Shown here: positions 23,439 to 34,945 of the stretch, one piece after another
How positions within the stretch are numbered: the first letter of the stretch is position 1
How the letters are laid out: every line of letters starts with the position of its first letter
Source of the DNA: Gonapodya prolifera JEL478
Taxonomy: Eukaryota; Monoblepharomycota; Monoblepharidomycetes; Monoblepharidales; Gonapodyaceae
NCBI GenBank assembly: GCA_001574975.1
Contig: KQ965733.1
Coordinates: 251,012-315,011, forward strand
Length of the DNA: 64,000 nt
Direction of reading: 5' to 3'
Made by a program: the position numbers and the translations under genes
Notes under the pieces: generated by a model
Database searches by the model: none
What the model saw: the letters and a program-made list of their open reading frames with translations, nothing else
What the model was told of the DNA's origin: nothing

Positions 23439-25636
23439 ATGCCTCAATCTAATCCAGGGCAGGGCGAGCTCTCAAAGTTCCCGCCCTCATCGGGACAGGT
23501 AAGACGATCAAAGCTGTCGGTCATCATCATTCATTCAATTCTAACTTTTGATGACACAAACGCAAAGGGTGCCGAGACTCTTGGCGTGGTATGTATTGAT
23601 CATTCGTTTCGTATGATGTCAAATTAACAGATTCACATGTCAAATGTGTTGTGTTGTCTAGATGCCAAACTTGGGATCCGAAGCGAACGAACTTATGCGC
23701 ATGGCGTGTCAAGACAATCCGAGACCTTTACTCCTAAAAATACTTTCTGGGGAGGTGAGAGCTTGCAAGTGTCATGTGTGAAACAAACACGCAAATCGAC
23801 CGGTCACGTTCAGCTTCATTCACCACTTCACAGACTAGATTTTGAAGCGTAAGTGTTGTCAATTGACTTTTCTTCCCACTGAACTCATCGCATTGTGTCG
23901 GAAATACCTTACAGCTTCATCAAAACGTGTGTATTGGCATGCTCTCTGTGAGACTTCCTTTTCACCAAAATGAAATTTTGCAGCCAATATCTCCCAGAAG
24001 TGATTGAAGCATATTTGTCGATTGACGAATATCGTGAAAAGGCTCTCCAATGGGTCTTGACGTCCGCTGAGCAACGGAATTCTCGAAAGAACTCAAGAAA
24101 GTCGAACGAAGAGCTGGAAGCCCTGAAAGCTGAAGCTGCTCTCATCATGACAACGTATTTCAAGGAAGGTTCCAGTCGAGAAGTGAAAATTAGGTAGGTG
24201 AGAAGCTTATTGAAGTTTGTGGTCCGAAGTCGAAGAGAATTTTTCGCACAGTGACATTGCGCGAAAGCACATCCTCCGAAACATTGAGCTCCGCATTCTC
24301 CCGGGAGAAATCTTTGTGGAGATCGAAGAGGTGCTCTTCCGCATGCTTGAAGCACAATTACCACAATTTTTGGAAGAAGTGGCTCGGCTCCTTCGATCTG
24401 GACCACCGCCAGCCAGCGGAGGGCCAATGTTTCGTCCCCGGAGCAGCACAAACTCCGCAAAGCATCGTCCAATCGCATTACCAGGCAAGATCCCGATTCC
24501 ACAACCAGCTCCCAACCCCAGTGACGGTATGAGGGTGTCACTGACCCCGTCAAGCGAAGAACCGCCGGAGCTTCCTTTCAGCGACTCTCCCATTCGATCT
24601 GAGAACACAGAAGGATCAGGATTTTCGGCTCGAAGGCACAGCAGAAATGTTGTGTTGCAAATCTTGAACGGGGAGGTGAATCAGAGCGAGCGATACGGAG
24701 TGGCTCTGCAAAAATGCTCAAATCTTCTCACTTCAATTCCACAGCTCCCTCCTCCTCTTACGAGACAGGCGCTGGAAAGGTAGATATTACGAAGCAAGAG
24801 AACACTATCCGAACAAAAAAGACTCACTAACACTGGTGCCAATTTCACGATTCCCAGCTTCACAAAACAAGAATTCTGCTATGAGCTCATTCAATACCAT
24901 GACGCTTACGTTGCCTATTGTGCCCTTGCTTCCAAGATCTACACCGGTTCCTTTTCAAGCTTATCGGATACGGATTCAAATGAATCTCTCAACAAACAAA
25001 CCTCGGATGAACACAAGGGTGGATCAGGTCTCGACCCCCACGCGTCCGACGAGGACATCGAGAGAGTCGCGTTAGAGGCGGAAAGAATGGCATCGATGTT
25101 CTTTGGTGACGATGCGCCGTGCGAACTCAACATCACGTGGGTTGCATTGATGCTCCGTTAACGTTCTCATTGGTGAGAATCACCTCTGCGATCACTTGCA
25201 CAGTGACAGCAGCCGCAAGGGCACTCTCGCGAATCTCGCAGCCCACAACTATCACCCTTTCGTATTTCGTACCGCCCACGAACAGGTAATTCACTCACTC
25301 CAAACCTCGGTCCTACCTCGCTTCGTTTCCGAGGCTCAGAGAACTCCCACGAACGTGACCTCTCAAGACCCCTCTGGTCTCAGTGTAAGGAGAAGCACTG
25401 GGGAGGCAGATGTGCCTGGAGCTTCCCCCAACGTGGCCAGAATGAGCAGGGGCAAGGAAGCGTTATTGGGTGCGTTCAAAGATTTCAAGGATACGATAAA
25501 AGGAAGTCCCTCGAGAAAACCATCGAGAGGAAAGGTTGCACGGGACAAGTCGGGAGACAGTGGTGAAACCAACAACAACAGCTCGAGCGGGCCAGAAGTG
25601 AGGGGGTCCAGTGGAAATGAAGTTAGGCTAGAATAG
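23439..25636 (+). CDS. Protein with two RGS domains in tandem
   Basis: Regulator of G-protein signalling: RGS domains speed GTP hydrolysis on G-alpha. Nine exons (23439-23498, 23568-23588, 23662-23768, 23834-23848, 23915-23947, 23984-24193, 24252-24779, 24858-25136, 25204-25636) close in phase to 561 residues. RGS 1: PRPLLLKILSGEVRACK, LDFEAFIKTCVLACSL, LPEVIEAYLSIDEYREKA, then after a charged insert AEAALIMTTYFKEGSSREVK and ARKHILRNIE, PGEIFVEIEEVLFRMLEAQL, PQFLEEV. RGS 2 repeats the plan: NVVLQILNGE, SFTKQEFCYELIQYHDAYVA, ALEAERMASMFFG, CELNIT joined to DSSRKGTLANLAAHNYHPFV, then SLQTSVLPRFV. A basic, disordered tail follows (GSPSRKPSRGKVARDKS). The third donor (GTGTCA) is atypical. No DEP, GGL, PX or membrane segment is visible. 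Exons of 15, 21 and 33 nt are unusual. Confidence 0.85.
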
Positions 25637-25757
25637 TGGGAATACAATCTCATTTGTATTCAAGAGTGCAGTACATTTAGAGTTCAAGGCAAAATAAGAT
25701 GCTGGAATACCCACGACCAGCTACATGACACAGAGAATTGCTTCCAATTATTTAACT

Positions 25758-27153
25758 TCACGCCTGCACCGTAGTTGATTCGGCTGGTGCGGCGTCCCCG
25801 CGTTCTGCATCTCCAGGCCTCGCACTGCTTTCTGCGGCATAGAGCGCGATTGCCTGAATCCGGCGGCAGCGAATGTAAGTGAAAAAAGATCTGAGAAAAC
25901 AAGATGAATAAAGTGAGATATGTCACGAAAAAATTAGACCACAATTCATCGCCACACAAAGTGCTTGATCATTGAATCCACGAAGAAATGTCGGCACTTC
26001 ACTCTCCATTTCCTTTACCGCCTCAGCAAGGGATCAGCAGCCTTTCTATGCAACTTACTTGAGCACCAGAATCCAGCCAACAACCATCAACGGATACGCA
26101 ATCCACTCCCCACCCTGCCCATCAATTCCGTCCATGTCACCGTCGGGATCGTCATCCGCCATCCCACCACCAGCTTGAGCCTGACGGGCCTTGTGTAGAA
26201 CAACGAGGCCATATCGAACCAACGTCACACCAAGTCCAGCGCGAGAACCTTCCCGGGCAGCTGCAGAACGAAAAATTAGTCACATAGAATGAGCGGGAGG
26301 CGCAGAGGGAGAACGAACCATGGCTCGTGGCGAGGAAGAAAGTAAGCATGAAACCGATGAAATCTGTTGCATTGAGGGGTCCATAAATTGCATAGGAACG
26401 ATTTAAGAAACATGACCCTACCGAACACAACGCTGACGAGTAGATTTACTCCAAACAAGGCCCAATTTCCAACCGCGATGCCTTCCACAAGGAATTCTCC
26501 ATCGTCGGATACTTGGTATCGCTCGAGGAAAGGATTTGCGTAATTTCCTGGACGAACCACTGTCGTTGACAGGTGGGTTGTTGGAGGGCGGCCAACCGCT
26601 TCAAAGTAAGACTGTTTGGGCGAGCAAGAGAAAGAAAGTGAGAGAAGTATCGAATGGGGCAATACCGAATCCGTGGTGCACTACTTCAAAGCTTCCGCGT
26701 GCAACCATAGTCCTGACTGTCACAGCAAGCAGAGAAAAAGATAACAGCGTAACTCACAGGCAACTTCTCCTCCGGTCCGGGTACAGCCATCAAGTTTGCG
26801 AAAACGCCATCATGAAGGCGGTCCTCGGGTGCAAACCTCGGGGGATTCCGGACCGGGCCTGGCCCGGCTTGTGTCGGAGACTGGAGCTCTACGCCCGTTC
26901 CTCCTTGAGCTTGAGCCGGCGAGGCGGACAGTGGGACATCGTCGGATATGTCGGAAGAGGTGGAGAGCCGGGGGGGTGCGTGAGCGCTACTCTGGGTAGC
27001 GTCTGAAGTTGGAAGCTGACAATCAAGACACGGTGTCAGAACATGCGATCAAGAAACACCGAGACTGAGTTGAGAGAGTGGACTGCAATAGATCAACGTA
27101 AGCGACCGTGTCCCCCGTCCCCCACATTGCCTCCAACCCAGAGTCTCAGCCAT
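25758..27153 (-). CDS. BSD2: BSD2/Ndfip-family membrane adaptor
   Basis: Ndfip/Bsd2 proteins sit in Golgi/endosomal membranes and recruit NEDD4/Rsp5 ubiquitin ligases to transporters such as metal carriers. Exons 27153-27138, 27002-26758, 26611-26422, 26363-26319, 26260-26059 and 25890-25758 join in phase to 276 residues. Family landmarks: HDGVFANLMAVPGPEEKLP, SYFEAVGRPP, a GIAVGNWALFGVNLLVSVVF span, the conserved DFIGFMLTFFLATSHAAREG span followed by SRAGLGVTLVRYGLVV, a third span WIAYPLMVVGWILVLK, and a cytosolic tail SFFTYIRCRRIQA. The clear PPxY motifs that bind Rsp5 in other members are weak here: LPSYFEA is the nearest (xPSY). The first coding exon is only 16 nt (MAETL plus one base). 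Divergent from the UNC93-like gene. Confidence 0.88.
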
Positions 27154-27495
27154 CACTTCAGAGCTCACAGGTCTTCCTTAATAACCACCAAAATATCCAA
27201 CGACTATCCCATCGTCCACTCTCATCCTAGTCACCCCTGCTGAGGCGATGGTCTCTCCCCTGTCCTCTCCCCTTTCGCTGACTCCACTGTCCCACTTGTT
27301 CCTCCAGCCTTTATTACCTGCGCTTACTCACCCGCGCGTACGACATCGTCACAGAGTCCAAATTGTGAGACAATCCTGAATTAGCGTACAATTTACCGTC
27401 CACCCAGAGTTTAACCGGTCACCCACACGAAGATTCCTTGCTTCGCGTACTTATCACTCAAGAGAGTCAGAGTCCAATCCAAGATTCGGCCAGTC
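27154..27495. promoter_or_regulatory. Divergent intergenic region BSD2-like / UNC93-like
   Basis: About 340 bp between the start codons of the BSD2-like gene (-) and the UNC93-like gene (+). It must hold both promoters. C/T-rich runs typical of fungal promoters are visible, but I can assign no factor site. Confidence 0.4.
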
Positions 27496-30226
27496 ATGCC
27501 GGCAGAGCGATCCAGCTCTAATCGACATTCTGCTCCTCTCCGCAATCCATCGCTCACACTCAACCTTATTCCCACAACGCAAATACCGTCGACCACGCCA
27601 CGTCAATGGATTGTTGCATCTGGCCTCCTGCGTCTGTCAGCTGCTCTGTCGGCGGTCGTGCCAACTCGAACACGACACGCGGCAAGATTGGATTCAGCAG
27701 AACAAGTCGACACACCCGAAGATCCAACACGTACCAAGGAGACAACTGGCAAAGGTGTCGAGATGAGCCAAGCAATTAACAAATCATCAGCTCTGCGATC
27801 GCCTGGATCGGAAGGAGATTTGCTTGCGCCGGATGCATCTCCTGACACCAATTCATCTCCCGGAAAACGTGAATGGGTTGACTCGGCGGGATTCAGAGCT
27901 GGGTTCATGGGAATGGCCGTCATGATACTTTATGCAGCATTGTAAGTTATGTGAGCAGCGCTCAATTCATGTGTGAAGTTCTTTAACTGGCAGTTTATTT
28001 GCCAAATCTAGCAACGTGCTTCAATCTTTCCTTACGACACTTTTTCCCAACCTCGGCTTCACCTCCCTGATTGCCGTGTACACCTCTTTTGGCTTGTCTT
28101 CTCTTCTTTTGGCACCAGCACTTGCATCTCCCTCCATGCCCGTCATTCGCGGTGACCTCCGGGCTGCGCTCGCTTGCGGTGCTGCTTGCATCTCCGCCTT
28201 CCTTTGGTGCGCTCGCGCGGCGGCACAGAGCCCTTCGGAGGCCGATGCTGCCCCACTTTTGATCGTCGGATCATGTGTCGCGGGACTGGGCTCAGGATTT
28301 GTATGGGTTGCAGCGGGATCCTATGTGGATGCGGTGGCACGGGAAGCAGCGGAACGCGGGGAAGAAGGGGGAAGAGACGCTGCTGTAGGAAAATCGAATG
28401 CAGTGTTTTTTGGAATATTCAATGCCAACGGGGTAAGGGCGGTGCAGCGAAGGTCCCAATAGCCGACGATCTCACCCTTGCCACCCGAAGATTATCGGCA
28501 ACATTGCTGTGCTCATTGTCCTGCTCTCCCCGCCTTCTTCGCCTGCCAACTCCACCTCCGCGTCGATGATCTCCGTGCTAACAGCGTGTGCCTGTGTAGG
28601 CACCTTGGGCGTTCTCTTCGTCGCCATGGCCGAGTACGTAGACCCTGAGACCAAATCTACTCATGGTTTCTCACCACCACGACAGCCCATCTCCCCGACC
28701 ACTGCCAACAGATTCGCCCGCAACACCACTTTCCTCCCTTCGCTCTGTTGTTTCCACCGTTCTTCCGCCACGTCCCCTGCCAGGCTCAGCGAAGCCCCCA
28801 CGCCGCTTGACTCTTGCTCGGCGGGCGGCACGTCTCTCGCTCCTATTATTTGCGGTACAAGGTGCCGGTGTGGCATTCACTTTCGGGTGTCTACCATCAT
28901 TTGCAAAACGAGTGGGGGGCGAGGTGATTTTGCATTGAATGAAAAGCTGTTCAACGAAGTAGACTTGATTCTTCGACAGACCTTGCTGATTCCTGCTGCC
29001 TTCCTCCTCTACGGTCTCACATCGTGCACCCTGTCACCCCTCAGTGGAGTCATTTTTGCTCGACGACGAGGGTGGGCTTATTTGTGCACGGGAGCTGGAA
29101 CCGTTCTCATTGTCAATGGCGTCTTGCTCGGTGGACTCTCCGCGGGTGTGATCCAAGGGTCGGGGAGTAAAATTGTCGTTGTGGTCGCAGGTGGTTTGTG
29201 TGGGGTGTTTGACATGTAAGTGGCCTGAGCGAACGGTCACATCTGAGTGAGCCTAACTGGATCCACACAGGCTCACAAACAATATTGTAAATATGAGCAT
29301 AACGAGGCTTGCAGCTGTTTGTGGAGCTCAGGCAACTCCAATATTTGCTCTCTACCGGTGTGTTTCTATTCCTGATACTTCTGACGTGACACGCTTGGCT
29401 TATCCTACGACTGCTTCCACCATCTCAACTCGATTATTTCAAAAGTGGTGTCTTCTGTGTTGCTTTTTCCCTCCTCGCGACGCTTGCAACGAACACTTCC
29501 ACATTACCACACATTCCTCTCGCCGTTTTGGCTGGAGCTACCATTATCTCTCTCCCTCCATACGCCGTGGCAATGCTCTGTGTCGATTCGATGGCAAATG
29601 AAACCAAGTCCAAGGGTGGCAAGAGCAAGCACATGACAGTTTATAGAAAGGCTGCGCGCATGGCTAGAAGATGGGCCGGAGCTCCATGGAGGGAGACGGA
29701 AGAAATGGAAGGAATTGTTCAGTCAGGAGAAGAACGGGGTGAAACCGACGTTGATGGGCAAGGTACCAAGGAAGGGAGAGGAAGAACGCGATCGACGGAC
29801 TCTACCAGAGGTTCGAAAAGGGTAATGGATAGAGCTGAGAGCAGGGCGAGCGTGACCTCTGAAGCTGGAGAAGTGCTTTTTGCTGGGGGCAACGAATTTG
29901 CATCCGTACCCGACCTGACGGCCAATGGCAAGTCTGCATCACCCAAAACAACCAACGTGACCTCACCATCCCGTAGAGTGAATGAAAAGTCACCAACAAC
30001 ACCGACGACTCGGTCGCATAATGCTGCTTGGGAATCTACCGAACTCGTCGCCGTACCGCAGTCTCAAGGAGCAATCAGAAGCACCCCAAACTTAGGTCCC
30101 GAAAACAACTCTAAGCAAGCGGGTGGTACAATCTCAAAGAGCGGAATGAAGCACGTCAATCATGGGATTGGCACCTCTGTGAAAGAACTCGCTGGCACAG
30201 ATTTCGGGCCAAAACCAATAGGCTAG
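27496..30226 (+). CDS. UNC93-like major facilitator protein
   Basis: Polytopic membrane protein of the UNC93/MFSD11 branch of the MFS; ligand unknown. Exons 27496-27941, 28012-28432, 28491-28633, 28686-28923, 28980-29215, 29271-29357 and 29446-30226 join in phase to 783 residues. Family features: FMGMAVMILYAAF joined to NVLQSFLTTLFPNLGFTSL and YTSFGLSSLLLAP; a glycine-rich span (VGSCVAGLGSGFVWVAAGSY); GKSNAVFFGIFNANG joined to IIGNIAVLIVLLS; a loop DPSPRPLPTDSPA, similar to the RPxP loop of fungal members; LSLLLFAVQGAGVAFTFGC; IVVVVAGGLCGVFDML. The C-terminal 230 residues are cytosolic, charged and disordered. The N-terminal 148 residues before the first span are long for the family; an ATG at about 27763 (MSQAINKSS) is an alternative start. 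Confidence 0.88.
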
Positions 30227-30356
30227 CCCCACAGACTTCAAGATGGAAGAGCAATATTTATTTGTGGGCACTTCAAAATTTAATAAACGAAACAAAGAGC
30301 ACGTGCAGTCTATGAGTTGCGTAAACGACAACGAAGAACTCGACGCTGAGAATAAA

Positions 30357-32600
30357 TTATCGTCCGTCTTTCCCGTACTCCAGAAGACCTCGTCTCATCT
30401 TCCAGCTGATCAAAAAACCAGCGAGTCCAACAATTGCAAGCAGATTATAAACAAGATGGCGGTCGAAGGGAAACGGATAACCCCATTGTAAGGAGAAGGA
30501 ATACAGCATCCCAAATAAACTTGGGCCAAAGGATCCTGCAAGTGAAACTCCTGACTGAGATGCACCATTCGCTAAGCCAAGCTTGACAGCAGGAGCAGCG
30601 TCGATGATGAGGAGAGAGGAGGATGTGACCTAAGTAAGAAATTTGAAGGATGACAGTTGAAAACTATGATTGCAAATCAAGAGAACATACTGCCATGAGC
30701 TGGAAAAAACTTTTTCCGACAAGGAGAATGACCAATCCCACCCACACAAGAATCCATCGAGAATAAGAAATGTAACCCCCACCATCCACCTGATTCCCAG
30801 CAATGTATCCCAAGAATGGCATCAAAAATGCTTGGAACATGGCGCCAAACATTCCCCAGCGGAAAAGCCCCAAGCGTCCAAAAGTGAGTTCGAGCGAATG
30901 ATAAAAAAATGCTTGGCCGACCATATTGACTGCACCAAATATGGTAATTGCCACACCGATGTCGCGAGGCTGAAAATTGAGGCCTCCAAAGGGTGCAGGA
31001 GTAGACGCATAGCTATTAACGAGAGAAATGATTGTCGTTCCGGTGATGCTGTTGCAGCTTCCAACTTACAGAGGAAACAGCTCGTTATCTGTTATCAACA
31101 TGAACATAGCACAGAAAAATCCACCAAGCATCGTCCAGCACAATCCAGGAAGCCCAAGAAACCACCAGTCTGTTTCGAAAGACTTGGACTTAATCGGCAC
31201 GGAAGGACGTCCAAGTAACGGAGATGTCTCATTTTCGATGTCTTCTTGCTCGGTATGGGTTGTTGTACCATTGGCGGCAGTTGACGAATGTACGGCATGG
31301 CCTTCCTCTGCGACAGCTTCGGAGTAGGGTGGCGGAGAACTGTGCTCACCCCCGCTCAGCAGATTAGGGTCAATTGCACGACGTCCTTTGGATTCTTGCA
31401 AATAGAAGACTCCGAGAAGGAACCCCACAAAGGATATGAACGACGTTGCCACACAGGGGAGGAGGTATCTACAAACGAGGCTCAATCGCGGTTTGAAGTC
31501 TTAAAGCTTTACTACTCACGGGAACCGTCTCCAAATTTCATACCGAGCAAAAATGGATGGGAAATGTTTCGCGGGGTCAGTAAGAAACCCACCAAGAGCT
31601 AATGGAACAATTAGTTCAATTCAGGCAAGGAGCAGCAGCATTCCCATACCAGGACCAAGAACTGAACCCATCCTGAAAATTTCATGTCATTGGAGCTCAA
31701 TTATACACTAAAAGCTTCGCTCACCTCCAAAACAAGAAGAAATACGAGAAAGCGACAGCTTCATTCGACTTGTCCGTAATCTCAGCCACAACACTCTTCG
31801 CTACACCTGTGTTTGCGTTGAATGCACCTTGAAGGATTCGCACCCCTAACGCCCAGGAATATGACTTGGACATCCCAAATGCGAGAGCACAGATACTGTT
31901 CGCCAGGAGACCAATGAGCTGTGACAATTACCATAGGTAGTAATAGGGAATTTTCCGTCGATTTGCCCGGTTGGTCCGCCAATGGAAACGTGACAACAGC
32001 GGCGTAAGGGTAGAGTGCTGTTCAGACAGACATGTCAAAGTTTCGAGCTGACGAGCTCACCAAGACAGGACGTCGTCCCCACTTGTCCGAGACTTGCACC
32101 ACCATATGAACAATACAGAGAAGAAATTGTCAGAGCAACACACTTTAAGCTCTCTAGGTATTGCGAAACTGCTCTCACCCCAGCCCCACGGCAAGTTAGA
32201 GAAGAACTGTGCTATGGAGAAAGTGGAAGCAAGAATTCCAACATAGGTGCCAAGCTGACGTTCGTCCGCAGCGATTTTGAAATCCCGGACCATGAAATAC
32301 TGTGAGATGACATAGGTATGAAAACAATTGCGGCTGAGAAATAACAGTAATGAAGACAAATGAGGAAGATTGACTCACAACAAACGGAAAAAGAATGGAC
32401 TGCTGCACAAACTCCGTAAGAGCGACAATCGATACTACAAAGAGCTGCATCGTGGGCAGTGGAGTGGTGCGAGAAGGGGACCTTTTGCGTTGAGAATGAC
32501 CAGAGTCTGAGCTGCTTCCCAGACGTGCGTCCATTCCCTGTTCGTTCAAGATTGTAGTTTCAGACTCTGTGAAAACAACAGGTGGTTCCTCGGCAGCCAT
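30357..32600 (-). CDS. MFS transporter (DHA/ZIFL-like)
   Basis: Twelve-span proton antiporter or solute carrier of the major facilitator superfamily. The start at 32600 opens a charged N-tail, then PLPTMQLFVVSIVALTEFVQ and SILFPFV, joined by an intron to YFMVRDFKIAADERQLG. The signature between spans 2 and 3 is assembled over introns as PWGWVSDKWGRRPVLLIG. Further on: SKSYSWALGVRILQGAFNAN, a loop typical of this group GGFLTDPAKHFPSIFARYE joined to FPYLLPCVATSFISFVGF, a long central loop ending in an acidic PLLGRPSVP segment, TDNELFPL joined to YASTPAPFGGLNFQPRDIG, and the last span ending SWKMRRGLLEYGKDGR. Eight or so exons. Substrate cannot be told from sequence. Confidence 0.88.
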
Positions 32601-32931
32601 CCGTTTGTGATGACGAGACCAATGCTGATAAAGAAAGTGTGGTGCTGTTCGATCACTTGAGGAGTACCATCAAAAGCGCACAGACTGTTATCGCTCACCG
32701 CAATCAGTGATGGCAGAAAATTTGCGCGTGATGCGAAGGATGCAAAGCGTCTGTCGCGCCTTCCGTCTCAACGCGCTTGGTGGTCTCTCCAAAAAAAACG
32801 GTGGAAGCTGGTTCCGCCCGCAATCGCAATCGCGATCCTTCGTCGGAGAATTTGTAACGCGACCCTCATCACATTTTGGCCCATTACTATATGCAAATTA
32901 ATACTAATTTCACTGAGTCTTTACGCTCCGA
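32601..32931. other. Intergenic stretch upstream of the MFS gene
   Basis: About 330 bp lying between the start of the MFS gene and the stop of the next - strand gene. The ORF at 32707-32901 on + has no visible coding support. It presumably holds the MFS promoter; I see no distinctive element. Confidence 0.45.
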
Positions 32932-34208
32932 TCACTCGTTCATCGCGGCCATCTCATTCATCAGCGTGTCCCAGTTCGAGAGTGTGTCACTTTCCAAATA
33001 AGGACGATGCCTCCACGAAGCAAGCAACACCATTGCTAAGCGCACCGTCAATAACGGGGGTTTAGATTGGCCGGGATCAAACAGTGACGACAGTTCGTTT
33101 GTCGCAAACATCAAAACAGTTCTTCGCAAAAGTATCTCCTGATTGATCATGGTCTTCAGAGCACCGGCAATGTTAGCTGGAACATGAGAACTTTAGCCCA
33201 GTAAATTGTTGACCTGTCTCGTGTGCCCACCTATACTCTGGAGTGTCCACGTCCCTCGCTCGGTCACACCTTCCTGTCCTTCGGACGACTTCAAAGAATA
33301 GTCGGCGTTTGATCCATGTGAGCCCATCGGAGAGAGCTTGCTTCGCGGTGAAGAAGACTGGGTTGGAGAGCTGATGTCAGCCCGTGAACTACTACCAATT
33401 GCGTATGTGTTGAGCCCTGAAGCTGCCGCCTGCGTCGCTTCCGTGGGACGATTTGGCCCAAAAAGAGGCCACTGGTGAACCCAGTCCGGGCCAATGTTGT
33501 TTGATGTCTCGTCACAAACACGGTCCAACGTTGCGCACAGAACATTTAGTTTCAGAAGGCGAGATTGCTGTGGAACGCGATTTTGTCAATTATTCTCCCT
33601 CGCGGGCGAGAGCAACTCTTGTAGAGGAGCACACCATTTCCTCATAAACCAAGACAGCCTCCTCAATGAGTTGCTCAAGCCGTGCCTCCGGCTCGTCAAT
33701 ACCATCAACGACTTCATCGGATTGTTCGAGTTTTCCTCTTCTATCGCTCTCAAAAGCTTCCGTGTGTGGAGATTGAGGTGGCCACCGTGATAGCGAGAGA
33801 TATGGATTGGGGTTGGGGTGTGCTCTTCCAACTTTCTTTGAGCGAGATACAATAGATCAAATCGGTGGGGAAATACCGAATGCCGGTCGAGAAAAAACGA
33901 TCAGGAAACGCTTGATGCCATCACCGGTTTTAAAAGCTCGACAAACCTCCATTGGTGACGATGACAAGCTCTCCGTCTTCGATCGCCTCCTCTCGCCTTA
34001 ACCTTTCATTCACGAGTGCTTGAATCACTTCAAAATTGCGGCTCTTGTCCTCATTCGAGTGATCGGAGGTCACATCGCGATAGCCGGCACCACTATCCAG
34101 TCCTCCAATGAGGATAGCACTGTCTACGCCCCGCTCCTTTAGTACTGTGCGATCAATGTCTGCGAGGGTGGCACGCACGATCCTCCGGATGGAAGCAAGA
34201 GTCTGCAT
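32932..34208 (-). CDS. Helical protein of unknown function
   Basis: Unrecognised. Exons 34208-33947, 33831-33617, 33567-33231 and 33176-32932 join in phase to 352 residues, which supports a real gene. The N-terminal exon is helical with a glycine-rich turn: MQTLASIRRIVRATLADIDR, VDSAILIGGLDSGAGYRDV, FEVIQALVNERLRREEA. The middle has HTEAFESDRRGKLEQSDEVV and LEQLIEEAVLVYEEMV; then RLLKLNVLCATLDRVCDE, a Ser-rich linker, and the C-terminal SIANIAGALKTMINQEILLR, VLMFATNELSSLFDPG, LAMVLLASWRHRP. The composition suggests a soluble helical scaffold or complex subunit. No catalytic or nucleotide-binding motif is apparent. Confidence 0.7.
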
Positions 34209-34280
34209 GATTTTCACAATTTGAATGGAGTCTCTTCAATTTTGTTCAACCAGCTGCTATACACCTCAAAGAGAAAACTC

Positions 34281-34810
34281 TTAAGCCCTGTATGCCCGGC
34301 GCCGATGCTCGTCTTGTTCTTCATCCAACTGGATGTTGTGGGGTGAATGGTATTGTCGCGCAACCCTGACGTTCATCTGTCCGCCTGCGTGCCCAATTGA
34401 GAAACCTGGTTCATTCGGTGCGGTGAAAACTAGGACAAGGCCTGCGAATGAATTTGGTTGTTGAACTTCCGGTGCATTAAACTTGGAACGTGTGAGAACA
34501 GAATTTACCGATCATTATGAGAAAGATACCAGCTTAAATAATGAAATGAATGCGCGTTGATAAAAGGAGACGTCGTGCCTGTTGAACTTGAGTACGTACC
34601 AGTGCGAATCAACGCAGAACGGCTATTGTCAGTCCGCTCATTTCGTTGAGTCTCCCCACGGGCTTTGTTCCTTCTGCCAGCTACACTGGCTTGCTTCTTC
34701 TGGGGGAAAGCGTCTTTGTCCGAATCCTTTGAACGACGACTACGACTGGAAGTTTGCCCTTCCCAACCAGCGCTGCTTGGCTTTTGAGAATCGGACTGGA
34801 TCTGTGGCAT
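34281..34810 (-). CDS. Small two-exon protein of unknown function
   Basis: Exon 1 (34810-34600) encodes MPQIQSDSQKPSSAGWEG and a basic Ser/Arg/Lys region (SRSRRSKDSDKDAFPQKKQ, AGRRNKARGETQRNERTD). A GTACGT donor joins in phase to exon 2 (34441-34281), LVLVFTAPNEPGFSIG, HAGGQMNVRVARQYH, DEEQDEHRRRAYRA. The product is 123 residues. Exon 2 is too short to stand out as an ORF but its frame is uniquely open and follows a good acceptor (TTCGCAG). The basic N-terminus suggests nucleic-acid or nuclear association; I do not recognise it. Divergent from the UBTD gene, 135 bp away. Confidence 0.55.
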
Positions 34811-34945
34811 TTAGAACGAGGTTGGACTAATTTAATTTTATACATTCGTTTGTTTTTGTGTACATAAGCTGCGAAGTGGCGAAGATTGGGACTCGTTGCG
34901 AAGGACCTAGCCCTACCTCGAGGAGCACGCGTGAACTCATCAGCA

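Noticed and set aside
23909-24553. 214-codon - strand ORF opposite the RGS domain
   Set aside because: The + strand exons give two RGS domains with closed phases; the antisense frame shows none.
30664-31218. 182-codon + strand ORF across the MFS gene
   Set aside because: Basic, domain-free shadow; the - strand carries transmembrane spans and conserved MFS loops.
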